A stretch of 64,000 bases of DNA from Sphingopyxis sp. CCNWLW2 (GTDB lineage Bacteria > Pseudomonadota > Alphaproteobacteria > Sphingomonadales > Sphingomonadaceae): the NCBI RefSeq assembly GCF_037095755.1, contig NZ_JBAWKJ010000001.1, forward strand, positions 1,677,001 through 1,741,000, given 5' to 3'. The translations under genes and the position numbers were made by a program. Below, piece after piece: positions 1 through 7,240 of the stretch (positions are counted from its first letter, which is position 1; every line of letters begins with the position of its first letter). Under the pieces are notes generated by a model that was not told the origin of the DNA, did not search any database, and worked only from the letters and a program-made list of their open reading frames with translations.

Positions 1-576
1 CTCACCGATATTTTGGCGCAGGCCGGCGGCATCGAATCGATGGCGAACCAGCTGGGCATTCCGCCCGCGATGGCAAAACAGGGCGCCGACGCGCTGCTGC
101 CCGCGATTCTCGGCGGGTTCAAGAAACAGGCGCAATCGGGCGGCGGAGTCGAAGGCCTCGGCGGGCTGCTCGGCCAGCTGGGCGGCGGCGGCCTGCTCGA
201 CTCGGTGCTCGGACCGCAGACGACCCCGGTCGAACAGGGCAATGACGTGCTCGGCCAGATTTTCGGGTCGAAGGATGTCAGCCGCACCGTCGCCGGACAG
301 GCCGCGGCGCAGACCGGGATCGATTCGGGGATTCTCAAGCAGATGCTGCCGATGCTCGCGATGATGGCCGCAGGCTATATGGCGAAGCAGGGCGGGCAGG
401 GCAGCGAGAGCGGCGGGCTGGGCGGCATGCTCGGCAATGTGCTTGGCGGCGCGATGGGCGGCGGTGCGGCACCTTCGGCAGGCGGTCTCGGCGGTTTGGG
501 CAAGATGCTCGACATGGACGGCGACGGCAATCCGCTCGACGACATCATGGGCATGGTGAACAAGATGCGCGGCTAG
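1..576 (+). CDS. DUF937 family protein, 5' end outside window
   Basis: The frame is open from base 1, so the true start lies just upstream; 191 residues are visible. The N-terminal part (about residues 1-45, with LLPAILGGFKK) is the helical repeat typical of DUF937/YidB-like proteins. The middle is very Gly/Ala-rich and looks flexible. Near the C terminus is an acidic DMDGDGNPLDD stretch resembling a calcium-loop or dockerin-like motif, which is common in this family. There is no signal peptide or membrane segment in the visible part. The function of DUF937 proteins is poorly defined, and none is assigned here. The next gene starts 6 nt downstream, so the two are probably co-transcribed. Confidence 0.75.
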   Translation, partial: LTDILAQAGGIESMANQLGIPPAMAKQGADALLPAILGGFKKQAQSGGGVEGLGGLLGQLGGGGLLDSVLGPQTTPVEQGNDVLGQIFGSKDVSRTVAGQAAAQTGIDSGILKQMLPMLAMMAAGYMAKQGGQGSESGGLGGMLGNVLGGAMGGGAAPSAGGLGGLGKMLDMDGDGNPLDDIMGMVNKMRG

Positions 577-582
577 TCTCCC

Positions 583-981
583 GTGCTGCGCGCGCTTTCG
601 CTGTTTGCGGCCCTGTTCGGCACGGTCTGCGTGGTGATCGCGCTCGCGCATATCGCATTGGGGCCAGCGGCGATCCCCGGATCGGTGCCGGTCAATGCGA
701 CGATGGACAGCGAGGATCGCTTCTACGCGACGTTGTTCCTCGGCTATGGCGCAGCGATGATCTGGTCCAGTCGCGCGCTGGTCCAGCGGCGCGACGTTTT
801 TGGCGCGCTGCTCCTGATCTTCTTCCTTGGCGGTATCGCGCGGATCGTCTCGGCGCTCGCGGTCGGGCTGCCGAACACGCTGTTCATCGTGCTGGGCAGC
901 GTCGAATTGCTGCTGCCACCAATCCTGTGGGCGCTGCTCAAGCGAGCAGCGCCTCAGGCTGCCATCAGGCGCAGTTCCTGA
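583..981 (+). CDS. DUF4345 family integral membrane protein
   Basis: A 132-residue protein starting at GTG, 6 nt after the DUF937 stop. It contains four hydrophobic segments (about residues 3-25, 47-65, 70-92 and 97-118), with a conserved-looking loop around DSEDRFYATLFLGYG before the second one. Length and layout fit DUF4345, a family of small four-helix inner-membrane proteins of unknown role. The gene converges on the acetyltransferase on the other strand, and their 3' ends overlap by 28 bp (954-981). No catalytic residues can be named. The start is chosen because it is the first start codon after the upstream stop and precedes the first membrane helix. Confidence 0.7.
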   Translation: MLRALSLFAALFGTVCVVIALAHIALGPAAIPGSVPVNATMDSEDRFYATLFLGYGAAMIWSSRALVQRRDVFGALLLIFFLGGIARIVSALAVGLPNTLFIVLGSVELLLPPILWALLKRAAPQAAIRRSS

Positions 982-1550
982 CGGAAATCCTCGTCCACCC
1001 CGATGCGGGTTCGCATCGGGGTGACGGCGCCATCGGCATCGGCGTCGCCTTCTTCGAACAGCGCACACGCGGCCTCGCCGCCGCGCGCGACGCTGTAGCG
1101 CTGCGCGACCTTGCCGGTGGGCCTGAAGCCGAGCTTGCGCAGCACCGCACCCGACGCCGGATTGTCGAGGAAATGGCCGGCAGTGAGCTTCGGCAGGTTT
1201 ATCGCGCGCGCGATGTGGACGAGCTGGCGGCCCGCCTCGGTCGCAAAGCCGAGTCCCCAATAGGGGCGCGCGATCCAGTATCCCAATTCGGGGCGGCCCT
1301 CTTCATCGGGCTTGATGCCGCAGCCGCCGACGAGGCGCGGTGCGCCGCCGGTGCGGGCAAAGATCAGGAAACGCGGCTGGTCGGGATCGACGGGAAGGCT
1401 CAGGAACTTCTGCGCCTCCTCCTCGCCATAGGGCCAGGGTGCGGTCGCGAGATTGCGGACCACCGCCTCCTCGCCGATCGCCCGGGCCAACGCCGGGGCG
1501 TCTTCCTGCCAGCCGGGCCGCAGCAACAGTCTTTCGGTACGCGCGAACAT
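954..1550 (-). CDS. GNAT family N-acetyltransferase (RimJ/RimL-like)
   Basis: A 198-residue protein with the layout of ribosomal-protein-type GNAT enzymes: an N-terminal 'TERLLLRP' strand, a central 'ELGYWIARPYWGLGFATEA' segment matching the acetyl-CoA pyrophosphate loop (Q/RxxGxG/A-like), and a C-terminal 'NPASGAVLRKLGFRPTGK' stretch (residues about 130-147), which is the hallmark of RimJ/RimL proteins. The family moves an acetyl group from acetyl-CoA to an N-terminal or small-molecule amine; the substrate cannot be read from the sequence. The last 30 residues are an acidic tail outside the fold. It is a stand-alone gene, convergent with the DUF4345 gene. Confidence 0.8.
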   Translation of the reverse strand: MFARTERLLLRPGWQEDAPALARAIGEEAVVRNLATAPWPYGEEEAQKFLSLPVDPDQPRFLIFARTGGAPRLVGGCGIKPDEEGRPELGYWIARPYWGLGFATEAGRQLVHIARAINLPKLTAGHFLDNPASGAVLRKLGFRPTGKVAQRYSVARGGEAACALFEEGDADADGAVTPMRTRIGVDEDFRQELRLMAA

Positions 1551-1674
1551 CTTTTCAAACTCCCAATGCCTGTCGCCTTGGCGCCAGATGGTGACGCTTT
1601 GACGACATTCGATATGGAGGGAGATGGATGGCCCCGTTTTCGCGCCCGATCGTCACAAGTGACGGATTTTGGAC

Positions 1675-1709
1675 AAGAAAAAAGGGAGTACGGGGGTGAC
1701 CCGTCTCCC
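1675..1709 (-). terminator. Rho-independent terminator of rplU-rpmA
   Basis: On the minus strand, a stem formed by 1705-1709 and 1684-1688 (GGGAG/CTCCC) is extended inward by a second ACGGG/CCCGT pairing. It is followed by a T-rich run (complement of 1675-1683). It lies 80 nt past the rpmA stop codon and is the expected end of the rplU-rpmA transcript. Confidence 0.75.
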
Positions 1710-1790
1710 TCTTTTCGAACTTTGTTTCCGCTGGAGGCGGAAAGGACCGTTCCGGGTCATCCCTTGGTGGACGACCCTGGAAGATCGTCC

Positions 1791-2060
1791 TTATTCGGCG
1801 GCTTCCGCCATGGCGTCGACCGACACATATTTGCGGCCAAGCTTGCCATCGTGGAATCGGACTTGGCCGTCGGCGGTTGCGAACAGCGTGTGGTCCTTGC
1901 CCATGCCAACGTTGACACCCGGGTAAACCTTGGTGCCGCGCTGACGCACGATAATGTTGCCGCCGATCACTTCCTGACCGCCGAACTTCTTCACGCCAAG
2001 GCGGCGGCCGGCTGAGTCGCGACCGTTGCGCGAAGAACCGCCTGCTTTCTTATGTGCCAT
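1791..2060 (-). CDS. rpmA: 50S ribosomal protein L27
   Basis: An 89-residue protein beginning [16 protein letters not shown], the invariant L27 start whose N-terminal tail reaches the peptidyl-transferase centre. The remaining L27 signature (GVKKFGGQ, 'IIVRQRGTK', 'GKDHTLFA') is all present. There is no cleavable leader of the Firmicutes type. It follows rplU by 52 nt in the usual rplU-rpmA operon and is transcribed with it. Length is normal for the family. Confidence 0.98.
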   Translation of the reverse strand: MAHKKAGGSSRNGRDSAGRRLGVKKFGGQEVIGGNIIVRQRGTKVYPGVNVGMGKDHTLFATADGQVRFHDGKLGRKYVSVDAMAEAAE

Positions 2061-2112
2061 GACTGATGCTCCTTAATTCGTTCGTTCGAGAGGCCGAGCG
2101 GCGTTGCCGCGC

Positions 2113-2592
2113 TCAGGCTTCCTTCTTGGGGGCTGCCTTCTTGGCAGCGGGCTTCTTTTCGGCGGCGGCTTCGGCCTTCGGAGCAGCAGCCTTCTTCGGC
2201 GCGGCTTCCTTGGCGGGCGCTGCAGCCTTGGCTTCGGCGGCCGGAGCGGCCTCTGCCTTCGGAGCGGCTTCCTTCTTCGGCGCGGCCTTCTTGGCATCGC
2301 CGACAGCGAGGATGCGCAGCAGCGTCAGCGACTGGCGGTGACCGTTGCGGCGGCGGTAGTTGTGCCGGCGGCGCTTCTTGAAGACGATGACCTTTTCGCC
2401 GCGCGTCTGGGCGATGATCTCGGCCGAAACGACGAGGCCGTCGGCGCTCTTCACTTCGCCGCCGTCACCGGCCAGCAGGATGTCGCCCAGCGACACGGTG
2501 TCGCCAGCTTCGCCGTCGATCTTTTCAACGGCGATCTTGTCTCCAGCGGCGACGCGATACTGCTTGCCGCCCGTGCGCACGATTGCGAACAT
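2113..2592 (-). CDS. rplU: 50S ribosomal protein L21 with long Ala/Lys/Pro tail
   Basis: Residues 1 to about 100 are a standard L21 ([14 protein letters not shown] at the start; [16 protein letters not shown] as the RNA-binding signature). L21 binds 23S rRNA in the large subunit. The protein is 159 residues, against about 103 in E. coli: the last 60 or so residues are a low-complexity tail of [13 protein letters not shown]-like units. The tail is strongly basic with interspersed Glu, resembles histone-H1-like tails, and is probably disordered. The start is preceded by a purine-rich site and a good promoter at 2682-2710. rpmA follows. Confidence 0.96.
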   Translation of the reverse strand: MFAIVRTGGKQYRVAAGDKIAVEKIDGEAGDTVSLGDILLAGDGGEVKSADGLVVSAEIIAQTRGEKVIVFKKRRRHNYRRRNGHRQSLTLLRILAVGDAKKAAPKKEAAPKAEAAPAAEAKAAAPAKEAAPKKAAAPKAEAAAEKKPAAKKAAPKKEA

Positions 2593-2681
2593 GGTCTTCC
2601 ATCCAATCAGAAACTAAAACACCCACGCTGCCAGTCACCCGCCAAAGCAGGCGATTTTTCCGGCATGCGGGAAAGTCAGCG

Positions 2682-2710
2682 CCACTAGCGAGCCAGGCGC
2701 GTGCTGTCAA
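2682..2710 (-). promoter_or_regulatory. Housekeeping promoter of rplU-rpmA
   Basis: On the minus strand there is a perfect TTGACA (2710-2705), a 17-nt spacer and TAGTGG (2687-2682). A sigma-70-type start would lie near 2675, giving a leader of about 80 nt before the rplU ATG at 2592. The same TAGTGG at 17-nt spacing appears upstream of rplS (39644-39672), which supports both calls. Confidence 0.6.
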
Positions 2711-2820
2711 CCGCCAAATCCCGTGCTTTTCATCCAAAAGCGCGGGGCTGCACCAATTATCGCGCGCGCCGCCGATTCGGTGCTTGCTGCGCCGTCGGTG
2801 CGCCCATATCAGGGGCGGCG

Positions 2821-3330
2821 ATGACGCGCGCCTTTCTTTTTGCTCCGCTGCTCCTGTCGCTGCCGGCTTGCGCCGCGACGCAGGCCAACGACGGACCCTC
2901 GCTGGCGAAGCGCGCGGTCGAGGGGCGATTCGATGTCGCACCCCCCGCGGTCGTCGTCGCGCCCCCGGGGCCGCTGCCCACCGACGTTGCCGGACGGCTT
3001 CAGCGCTGGGAATCGGATGGTGCCGCCGGCCAGCAGGCCTTCGCCGCCGAACGATCTGCGACCGCGTCGGCGGTTTCGGCGGCCGCGGGCGCGCCCGTCG
3101 CCAGCGAACGCTGGGTCGTCGCGCAGCAGGCGATCTCGCGCCTCGCGGCAGCACGCGCGCCGCTCACCGCGGCGCTCGCCGATATCGATCGCCTCTATGT
3201 CGAGCGCAGTGTCGACGAGCAGATCGACGGGCTTCCCGACATCTATGCGCTGCGCGACCGGCTCGCCGATCTGGCCTCGACGCAGGATGCGTTGCTGGAA
3301 GCGTTGAGCGCGCAGTTGCCGGGGCAGTAG
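2821..3330 (+). CDS. Putative lipoprotein of unknown function
   Basis: A 169-residue protein. The chosen ATG gives a lipoprotein signal: MTR, a hydrophobic run, then LPAC with Cys17 as the predicted lipidation site. The mature part is Ala-rich and mainly helical, and I recognise no domain. The region around residues 60-165 (AFAAERSATASAV, ISRLAAARAPLTAALADIDRLY, LPDIYALRDRLADLAS) looks like a helical bundle or coiled coil. An upstream extension of the frame exists but would bury the signal sequence, so it is rejected. The gene is followed by a palindromic repeat and converges on pspF. It has no known partner. Confidence 0.65.
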   Translation: MTRAFLFAPLLLSLPACAATQANDGPSLAKRAVEGRFDVAPPAVVVAPPGPLPTDVAGRLQRWESDGAAGQQAFAAERSATASAVSAAAGAPVASERWVVAQQAISRLAAARAPLTAALADIDRLYVERSVDEQIDGLPDIYALRDRLADLASTQDALLEALSAQLPGQ

Positions 3331-3338
3331 GTTACACC

Positions 3339-3411
3339 GTCATCCCAGCGAAAGCTGGGATCTCTGGCGCCCATAAAGGACGATGGCGGTCCCAGCTTTC
3401 GCTGGGACGAC
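3339..3411. repeat. Intergenic palindromic (REP-like) repeat
   Basis: Two arms of an inverted repeat, 3339-3360 (core CCCAGCGAAAGCTGGGA) and 3390-3411 (TCCCAGCTTTCGCTGGGA), each also palindromic by itself, are separated by 29 nt. The element fills the gap between convergent genes and could fold on either strand, so it may also act as a bidirectional transcript end. Similar elements are common between genes in sphingomonads. Confidence 0.7.
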
Positions 3412-3420
3412 GTTCGCGTG

Positions 3421-4452
3421 CTACTGATTCAGCCCGTGCTTTTTCAGCGCGTGGCGGATCTGGTCGTAGCTCAATCCCAGCGCCTCGGCCGCGACCTTCT
3501 GATTGAAGCGGCAGCGCGCCATCGTGTCGGACAAAATCTGCTTTTCATAAGCGTCGACCGCAGCGCGCAGGTCGCTGACCGGGCCGGAGGGCGGGGCGGC
3601 GGCGGTTTGCGCGGCGTCGTTCGCCGGTGCCGGGGCGGACGCCTCGGGCCGTGCGGGGACCTTGCGCGATACCGGCTGCCAGGGGCTCGCAAAAGGGTCG
3701 AAGCTCAGCGCGTCGACGGGCTTTTCGGCGTCGGCCCAGCGATAGATCGCGCGCTCGATCACGTTCCGGAGTTCGCGGACATTGCCCGGCCAGTCGTGCC
3801 CCTCCATCGCCGCGAGCGCGCGCGGGCCGAAACCCGGCCATTCGTCCCAGCCGAGCACCGCCGCCATGCGCTGTCCGAAATATTCGGCGAGCACCTCGAT
3901 ATCGCCTTCGCGCGCGCGCAGCGGGGGCAGGGTGATGACCTCGAACGACAGCCGGTCGAGCAGGTCGGCGCGGAAACGATTATCCTCGGCGAGCGCGGGC
4001 AGATGCTCGTTGGTCGCCGCGACGATGCGCACGTCGACGCGGATCGGGCGCGACGAGCCGACGCGCGTCACCTCGCCATATTCGACCGCACGCAGCAGGC
4101 GCTCCTGCGCCCCCATCGACATCGTCGCGAGTTCGTCGAGGAACAAGGTGCCGCCGTCGGCCTCCTCGAAGCGCCCCGCGCGGGTGCGCGTCGCGCCGGT
4201 AAAGGCGCCCGCCTCGTGCCCGAAGAGTTCGGACTCGATCAGCGTCTCTGGCATCGCGGCGCAGTTCATGATCACATAGGGGCGGTCCCAGCGCGTCGAC
4301 AGGCGGTGGAGGCGCTCGGCGATCAGTTCCTTGCCCGTGCCGCGCTCGCCGATCACCAGCACCGGGCGGTCGAGCGACGCCGCGAGACTCGCGCGTTCGA
4401 CCGCGTCCTGAAACGCCGCCGATTGGCCGATAAATTGGGTCTCGCGCTCCAT
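3421..4452 (-). CDS. pspF: Phage shock protein operon activator PspF (sigma-54 enhancer-binding)
   Basis: A 343-residue AAA+ activator. Visible features are Walker A GERGTGKE (about residues 35-42), the sigma-54-contacting GAFTGA loop (82-87), Walker B FLDE (104-107), the arginine-finger region 'FRADLLDRLS', and a C-terminal Fis-type helix-turn-helix (about 315-343). As in other PspF proteins there is no N-terminal receiver or sensor domain; known PspF is held inactive by PspA. ATG at 4452 is preferred (MERETQFIG); a TTG two codons upstream is possible. The gene is divergent from the psp operon, whose sigma-54 promoter it should activate by ATP hydrolysis. A Pro/Ala-rich linker of about 50 residues precedes the HTH. 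Confidence 0.93.
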   Translation of the reverse strand: MERETQFIGQSAAFQDAVERASLAASLDRPVLVIGERGTGKELIAERLHRLSTRWDRPYVIMNCAAMPETLIESELFGHEAGAFTGATRTRAGRFEEADGGTLFLDELATMSMGAQERLLRAVEYGEVTRVGSSRPIRVDVRIVAATNEHLPALAEDNRFRADLLDRLSFEVITLPPLRAREGDIEVLAEYFGQRMAAVLGWDEWPGFGPRALAAMEGHDWPGNVRELRNVIERAIYRWADAEKPVDALSFDPFASPWQPVSRKVPARPEASAPAPANDAAQTAAAPPSGPVSDLRAAVDAYEKQILSDTMARCRFNQKVAAEALGLSYDQIRHALKKHGLNQ

Positions 4453-4459
4453 TCCCAAT

Positions 4460-4488
4460 CATTGGCAAATTTTCCCGCTCATTGGCAA
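4460..4488. promoter_or_regulatory. Candidate PspF upstream activator sites
   Basis: Two direct copies of CATTGGCAA at 4460-4468 and 4480-4488 are exactly 20 bp (two helical turns) apart and about 70-95 bp upstream of the sigma-54 promoter. Position and phasing are what is expected for enhancer sites. They also sit against the pspF start, so PspF could repress its own gene. Binding is inferred. Confidence 0.45.
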
Positions 4489-4552
4489 GTCAAATCGATT
4501 GGGGGTGCGATTCCGGCGCGAATTTCGGCGGTTTTCCGTGCGTGCGCGCAAT

Positions 4553-4568
4553 TGGCACGCCCTATGCA
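4553..4568 (+). promoter_or_regulatory. Sigma-54 promoter of the psp operon
   Basis: TGGCACG-N4-ATGCA matches the -24/-12 sigma-54 consensus (TGGCACG-N4-TTGCA) at every position but one, with the invariant GG and GC at correct spacing. Transcription should start near 4580, about 50 nt before the small first gene at 4632. Confidence 0.88.
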
Positions 4569-4631
4569 TTGTTTCAGACGAACCGGCGCAAATCGCACCG
4601 GTGCAGCGAAAACTACAGGGAAGGTTGATCC

Positions 4632-4802
4632 ATGAAAACGATGTTTGCCCAGGCCGCCACTTTCGCGCTCAGCGCGGTCGGAGCGCTTGCCATCCTCGTC
4701 GGTGTGATCGACCAGCCCCAGGTCGCCGCCAGCGTCACCGGCACCCCTGCCGGCCCGCTGGTTGCCGCTGTCATGTCCCCGGCGGTCAGCGCTTTGGCCT
4801 GA
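4632..4802 (+). CDS. Small membrane peptide, first gene after the psp sigma-54 promoter
   Basis: A 56-residue frame beginning MKTMFAQAATFALSAVG. It has a single hydrophobic segment (about residues 8-26, ALSAVGALAILVGVI), then a short Pro/Ala/Val-rich tail. A purine-rich site (CAGGGAAGG) precedes the ATG. It lies immediately downstream of the sigma-54 promoter and ends just before a strong terminator-like hairpin, so it should be the most abundant product of the operon under stress. No family is recognised. It could be an inner-membrane peptide or a secreted peptide with a non-cleaved signal. Codon use (GCC, GTC, CTC) matches the neighbours, supporting a real gene. Confidence 0.6.
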   Translation: MKTMFAQAATFALSAVGALAILVGVIDQPQVAASVTGTPAGPLVAAVMSPAVSALA

Positions 4803-4808
4803 CCGGCA

Positions 4809-4859
4809 CTGGTGCCGGGGCACTCTCCCCCCTTGCCCCGCCCCGGCACCAGCTTTTTT
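4809..4859 (+). terminator. Intra-operon terminator between the small psp gene and pspA
   Basis: A 12-bp perfect stem, CTGGTGCCGGGG (4809-4820) with CCCCGGCACCAG (4841-4852), plus one more C-G pair, is followed by C and six T. It is a textbook Rho-independent terminator placed 7 nt after the small gene's stop and 55 nt before pspA. It should end most transcripts and leave pspA expressed by read-through. Confidence 0.75.
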
Positions 4860-4913
4860 CCAACGACACCCAAAAAAATACCGGGTCTCAAGATTTTCGA
4901 CAGGAGTTTCAAA

Positions 4914-5579
4914 ATGGGTATTTTTTCACGAACCCGCGACATCATCGCCGCCAACGTCACCGACCTGCTCGACCGGGCCGAGGACCCCGAAAAGATGATC
5001 CGCCAGATCATCTTCGAGATGAACGAAACGCTCGTCGAAGTTCGCGCCTCCGCCGCCCGCACGATCGCGGACCAAAAGGAAATGCGCCGCCACATCGCCA
5101 AGCTCGAAAGCCTGCAGGACAGCTGGAAGGAAAAGGCCGAACTCGCGCTGTCGAAGGACCGCGAAGACCTCGCCACCGCCGCGCTCGTCGAAAAGCAGAA
5201 GGCCGGCGACATGGCCGAGAAGCTCAAGGCCGAGATCGCCGTCCTCGACGACGCGCTGACCGGTTACGAGGCCGACATCGCCAAGCTGCAGAAGAAGCTT
5301 TCGGAAGCCCGCGCGCGCCAGTCGAGCGTCGTCAACCGCCTCGAAAGCGCCGAGAATCGCTACAAGCTGCGCGAGATGACCAACGGCGACCGCGTCGAAG
5401 ACGCCTTCTCGCGCTTCGAGATCCTCGAACGCCGCGTCGACGAAGCCGAAGGCCGCGCCGATGCGCTGAGCCTCGGTTACAAGAAGTCGCTCGACGAAGA
5501 GATCGCCGAACTGCAGGCCGCCGATAAGGTTGCCGACGAACTCGCCGCGCTGAAAGCCGCGCAGGCCAGCAAGCAGTAA
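4914..5579 (+). CDS. pspA: Phage shock protein A
   Basis: A 221-residue protein of the PspA/IM30 (ESCRT-III-like) family. It starts MGIFSRTRDIIAANV, the N-terminal amphipathic membrane-binding helix, followed by 'LLDRAEDPEKMIRQII' and long heptad-rich helices to the end. Known PspA inhibits PspF by binding its AAA+ domain and forms oligomers that support a damaged inner membrane. ATG 4914 has a CAGGAG site 8 nt upstream; longer in-frame starts run back into the terminator and are rejected. Length matches E. coli PspA (222). pspB follows after 12 nt. Confidence 0.96.
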   Translation: MGIFSRTRDIIAANVTDLLDRAEDPEKMIRQIIFEMNETLVEVRASAARTIADQKEMRRHIAKLESLQDSWKEKAELALSKDREDLATAALVEKQKAGDMAEKLKAEIAVLDDALTGYEADIAKLQKKLSEARARQSSVVNRLESAENRYKLREMTNGDRVEDAFSRFEILERRVDEAEGRADALSLGYKKSLDEEIAELQAADKVADELAALKAAQASKQ

Positions 5580-5591
5580 GGAGCCGGACCG

Positions 5592-5870
5592 ATGGAAGAG
5601 ATTATCATCGTCCCGATCGTCATCGGAACCCTCTTCCTCGGTCTGCCTTGGCTGATCCTCCACTACATCACGAAGTGGAAGCAGGCCAAGACGCTGACCG
5701 GAGAAGACGAACAGCTGCTCGACGAACTCTACGACACGGCACGAAGGCTCGAAAACCGCCTGCACACCGTCGAACGCATCATCAGCGCCGACCATCCCGA
5801 CTTCCGCCCCGCGGTACGCAGCGATGAAGAGCTGGCGCAACTCGAAAACCATACGAACCGGAGGAACTGA
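5592..5870 (+). CDS. pspB: Phage shock protein B
   Basis: A 92-residue protein. One N-terminal membrane helix (about residues 4-25, IIIVPIVIGTLFLGLPWLIL) is followed by a short basic stretch (HYITKWKQAK) and a coiled coil (40-66, with LENRLHTVERII). This is the PspB layout. PspB and PspC form the membrane sensor that frees PspF from PspA. The coiled coil carries the motif RL-x(3)-VERI-x(2)-D, which recurs in the small proteins encoded downstream. pspC starts 1 nt after the stop, so translation is probably coupled. Confidence 0.92.
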   Translation: MEEIIIVPIVIGTLFLGLPWLILHYITKWKQAKTLTGEDEQLLDELYDTARRLENRLHTVERIISADHPDFRPAVRSDEELAQLENHTNRRN

Positions 5871-5871
5871 G

Positions 5872-6252
5872 ATGTCTGCCAGCCGCACAAAATTCTACCT
5901 CGACAAGCAGAACGCCAAATGGAGCGGCGTGTGCTCGGGAATCGCGGATTATAGCGGGATCGACGTCCTCTGGGTTCGTGTCGGCGCGGTCCTCCTGACC
6001 CTGATGGGCGGCTTCCCCTGGACGCTGATCGCTTACTGGATGGTCGCCTGGATGGGCACGCCGAAACCGTTCGCGCTCTATGGTTCGAGTGAGGAAGCGA
6101 AATTCTGGCAGGGTGTGCGTAGCAACCCGACCGCATCGACCCGCGACATCAAGTCGCGCTTTCGCGACATCGACCGCCGGCTTGCTGACATCGAACAATA
6201 TTACACCAGCCACAACCGCCGCCTCGCCGACGAGATCGACGCGCTGCGCTGA
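5872..6252 (+). CDS. pspC: Phage shock protein C (PspC domain)
   Basis: A 126-residue protein with a PspC domain: an N-terminal 'KFYLDKQNAKWSGVCSGIADY' region (residues 6-26) and hydrophobic helix (about 34-58, with a conserved WTLIAYWMVAWMG). The C-terminal third is a charged coiled coil, RDIDRRLADIE, ending ADEIDALR. That ending is the same pattern as the C termini of the five small downstream proteins. PspC acts with PspB as the inner-membrane sensor. ATG 5872 is used because it follows the pspB stop directly; a longer frame would overlap pspB. Confidence 0.93.
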   Translation: MSASRTKFYLDKQNAKWSGVCSGIADYSGIDVLWVRVGAVLLTLMGGFPWTLIAYWMVAWMGTPKPFALYGSSEEAKFWQGVRSNPTASTRDIKSRFRDIDRRLADIEQYYTSHNRRLADEIDALR

Positions 6253-6290
6253 GCGGGCCGGGCGGGTCCAAGGCAACAGGGAGATAAAGA

Positions 6291-6590
6291 ATGAATTTCG
6301 GTGGCACCACTTTTGTCCTCGCCATCATCGCATTGTCGATCGGCGGCTGGATGTTCACCACCTGGATCCGCGCCAAGCACGGCTATCCCGTTGAGAATGA
6401 ATGGGGCGGCACGGTTCATCGAACCGACCCCGACGCTGATCGAAAAATCGCCCTGCTGACCGATGACAACGCCAAGCTGGCGGGGCAGGTCAGCCGGCTG
6501 GAAGAGCGGATTTCGGTGCTCGAACGCATCGCGACCGAAAACAATGGTCAGGCGGCGGAACTCGCCAGCCAGATCGACCGCCTGCGCTGA
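6291..6590 (+). CDS. PspB-like small membrane coiled-coil protein 1
   Basis: A 99-residue protein: one membrane helix (about residues 5-25), then 'TWIRAKHGYPVEN', a variable linker, and a coiled coil with EERISVLERIATE and a terminal 'SQIDRLR'. It is clearly paralogous to the next gene (shared GGW-x-FTTW-x-R-x-K-x-GYP-x-EN) and more distantly to PspB and the C terminus of PspC. It starts 38 nt after pspC, with a GGGAG site. Its function is unknown; membership in the psp operon suggests an accessory sensor or a PspA-docking subunit. Confidence 0.8.
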   Translation: MNFGGTTFVLAIIALSIGGWMFTTWIRAKHGYPVENEWGGTVHRTDPDADRKIALLTDDNAKLAGQVSRLEERISVLERIATENNGQAAELASQIDRLR

Positions 6591-6604
6591 GAGGATAGAA
6601 GACA

Positions 6605-6922
6605 ATGAATCTGGACGTCCTGAACGCCATCGCCCCCGTCATCGCCACCATCGGTTTGGCCGGGGTCGGAGGATGGGTCTTCACCACTTGGCTCCGCGTC
6701 AAGAACGGCTATCCGCTCGAAAACAGCTGGGGCAAGGCGGTTTACCCCAAGACCAGCGACGAGGCGATGGAACGCGTCAAGCTGATCAGCCAGGAAAATG
6801 CCCAGCTGCGCGCCGAACTCGGTTCGGTGAAGGATCGCCTCGCGGTGATCGAGCGCATCGTCACCGACGAAAGCCACCGGCTGAGCCACGAGATCGAAGC
6901 GCTGCGGCGCCCCTCGAACTAA
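6605..6922 (+). CDS. PspB-like small membrane coiled-coil protein 2
   Basis: A 105-residue protein, the closest relative of the preceding gene product: an N-terminal membrane helix (about residues 9-28), then 'TWLRVKNGYPLEN', then the coiled coil 'KDRLAVIERIVTDES' and a closing 'SHEIEALRR'. The gap to the preceding gene is 14 nt with a GAGGATAG ribosome site. The duplication is recent enough that the juxtamembrane motif is nearly unchanged, while the linker differs (HRTDPDAD against YPKTSDEAM). No enzyme motif is present. Confidence 0.8.
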   Translation: MNLDVLNAIAPVIATIGLAGVGGWVFTTWLRVKNGYPLENSWGKAVYPKTSDEAMERVKLISQENAQLRAELGSVKDRLAVIERIVTDESHRLSHEIEALRRPSN

Positions 6923-6945
6923 GCGCCGGACTGAGAGGAACGAAC

Positions 6946-7209
6946 ATGGAAGTCATCTTCATTCTCGCCATCGTCGTGGGGCTGCCCGTCACGCTGGCCA
7001 TCGGCTACGCCGCTTATGAGCGGACCTTGAAATTCAAGGAAAAGCAGTTCCAGGCGATCACGCACGAGACCGCCGAAAAGGCCGCGCAATATGCGGCGCA
7101 AACCGAACGGCTGGAGGCGCGCGTCCGCGTTCTCGAGCGCATCGTTACCGACAAGGGAATTGATGTCGCCGACGAGATCGAAAAGCTGCGCGACGCCCCG
7201 CTGAACTAA
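6946..7209 (+). CDS. PspB-like small membrane coiled-coil protein 3
   Basis: An 87-residue protein: an N-terminal hydrophobic helix (about residues 3-21, IFILAIVVGLPVTLAIGYA), a Lys/Gln/Glu-rich helix, then 'ARVRVLERIVTDKG' and 'ADEIEKLRD'. The N terminus (EVIFILAIVVGLPVTLAI) resembles PspB (EEIIIVPIVIGTLFLGL) more than the other copies do. ATG 6946 is preceded by GAGAGGAACG; a longer frame overlapping the previous gene is rejected. It sits 23 nt after the preceding stop in the same operon. Confidence 0.8.
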   Translation: MEVIFILAIVVGLPVTLAIGYAAYERTLKFKEKQFQAITHETAEKAAQYAAQTERLEARVRVLERIVTDKGIDVADEIEKLRDAPLN

Positions 7210-7240
7210 AAAACAAAGACATACGGAAAGGAACCTCCCC

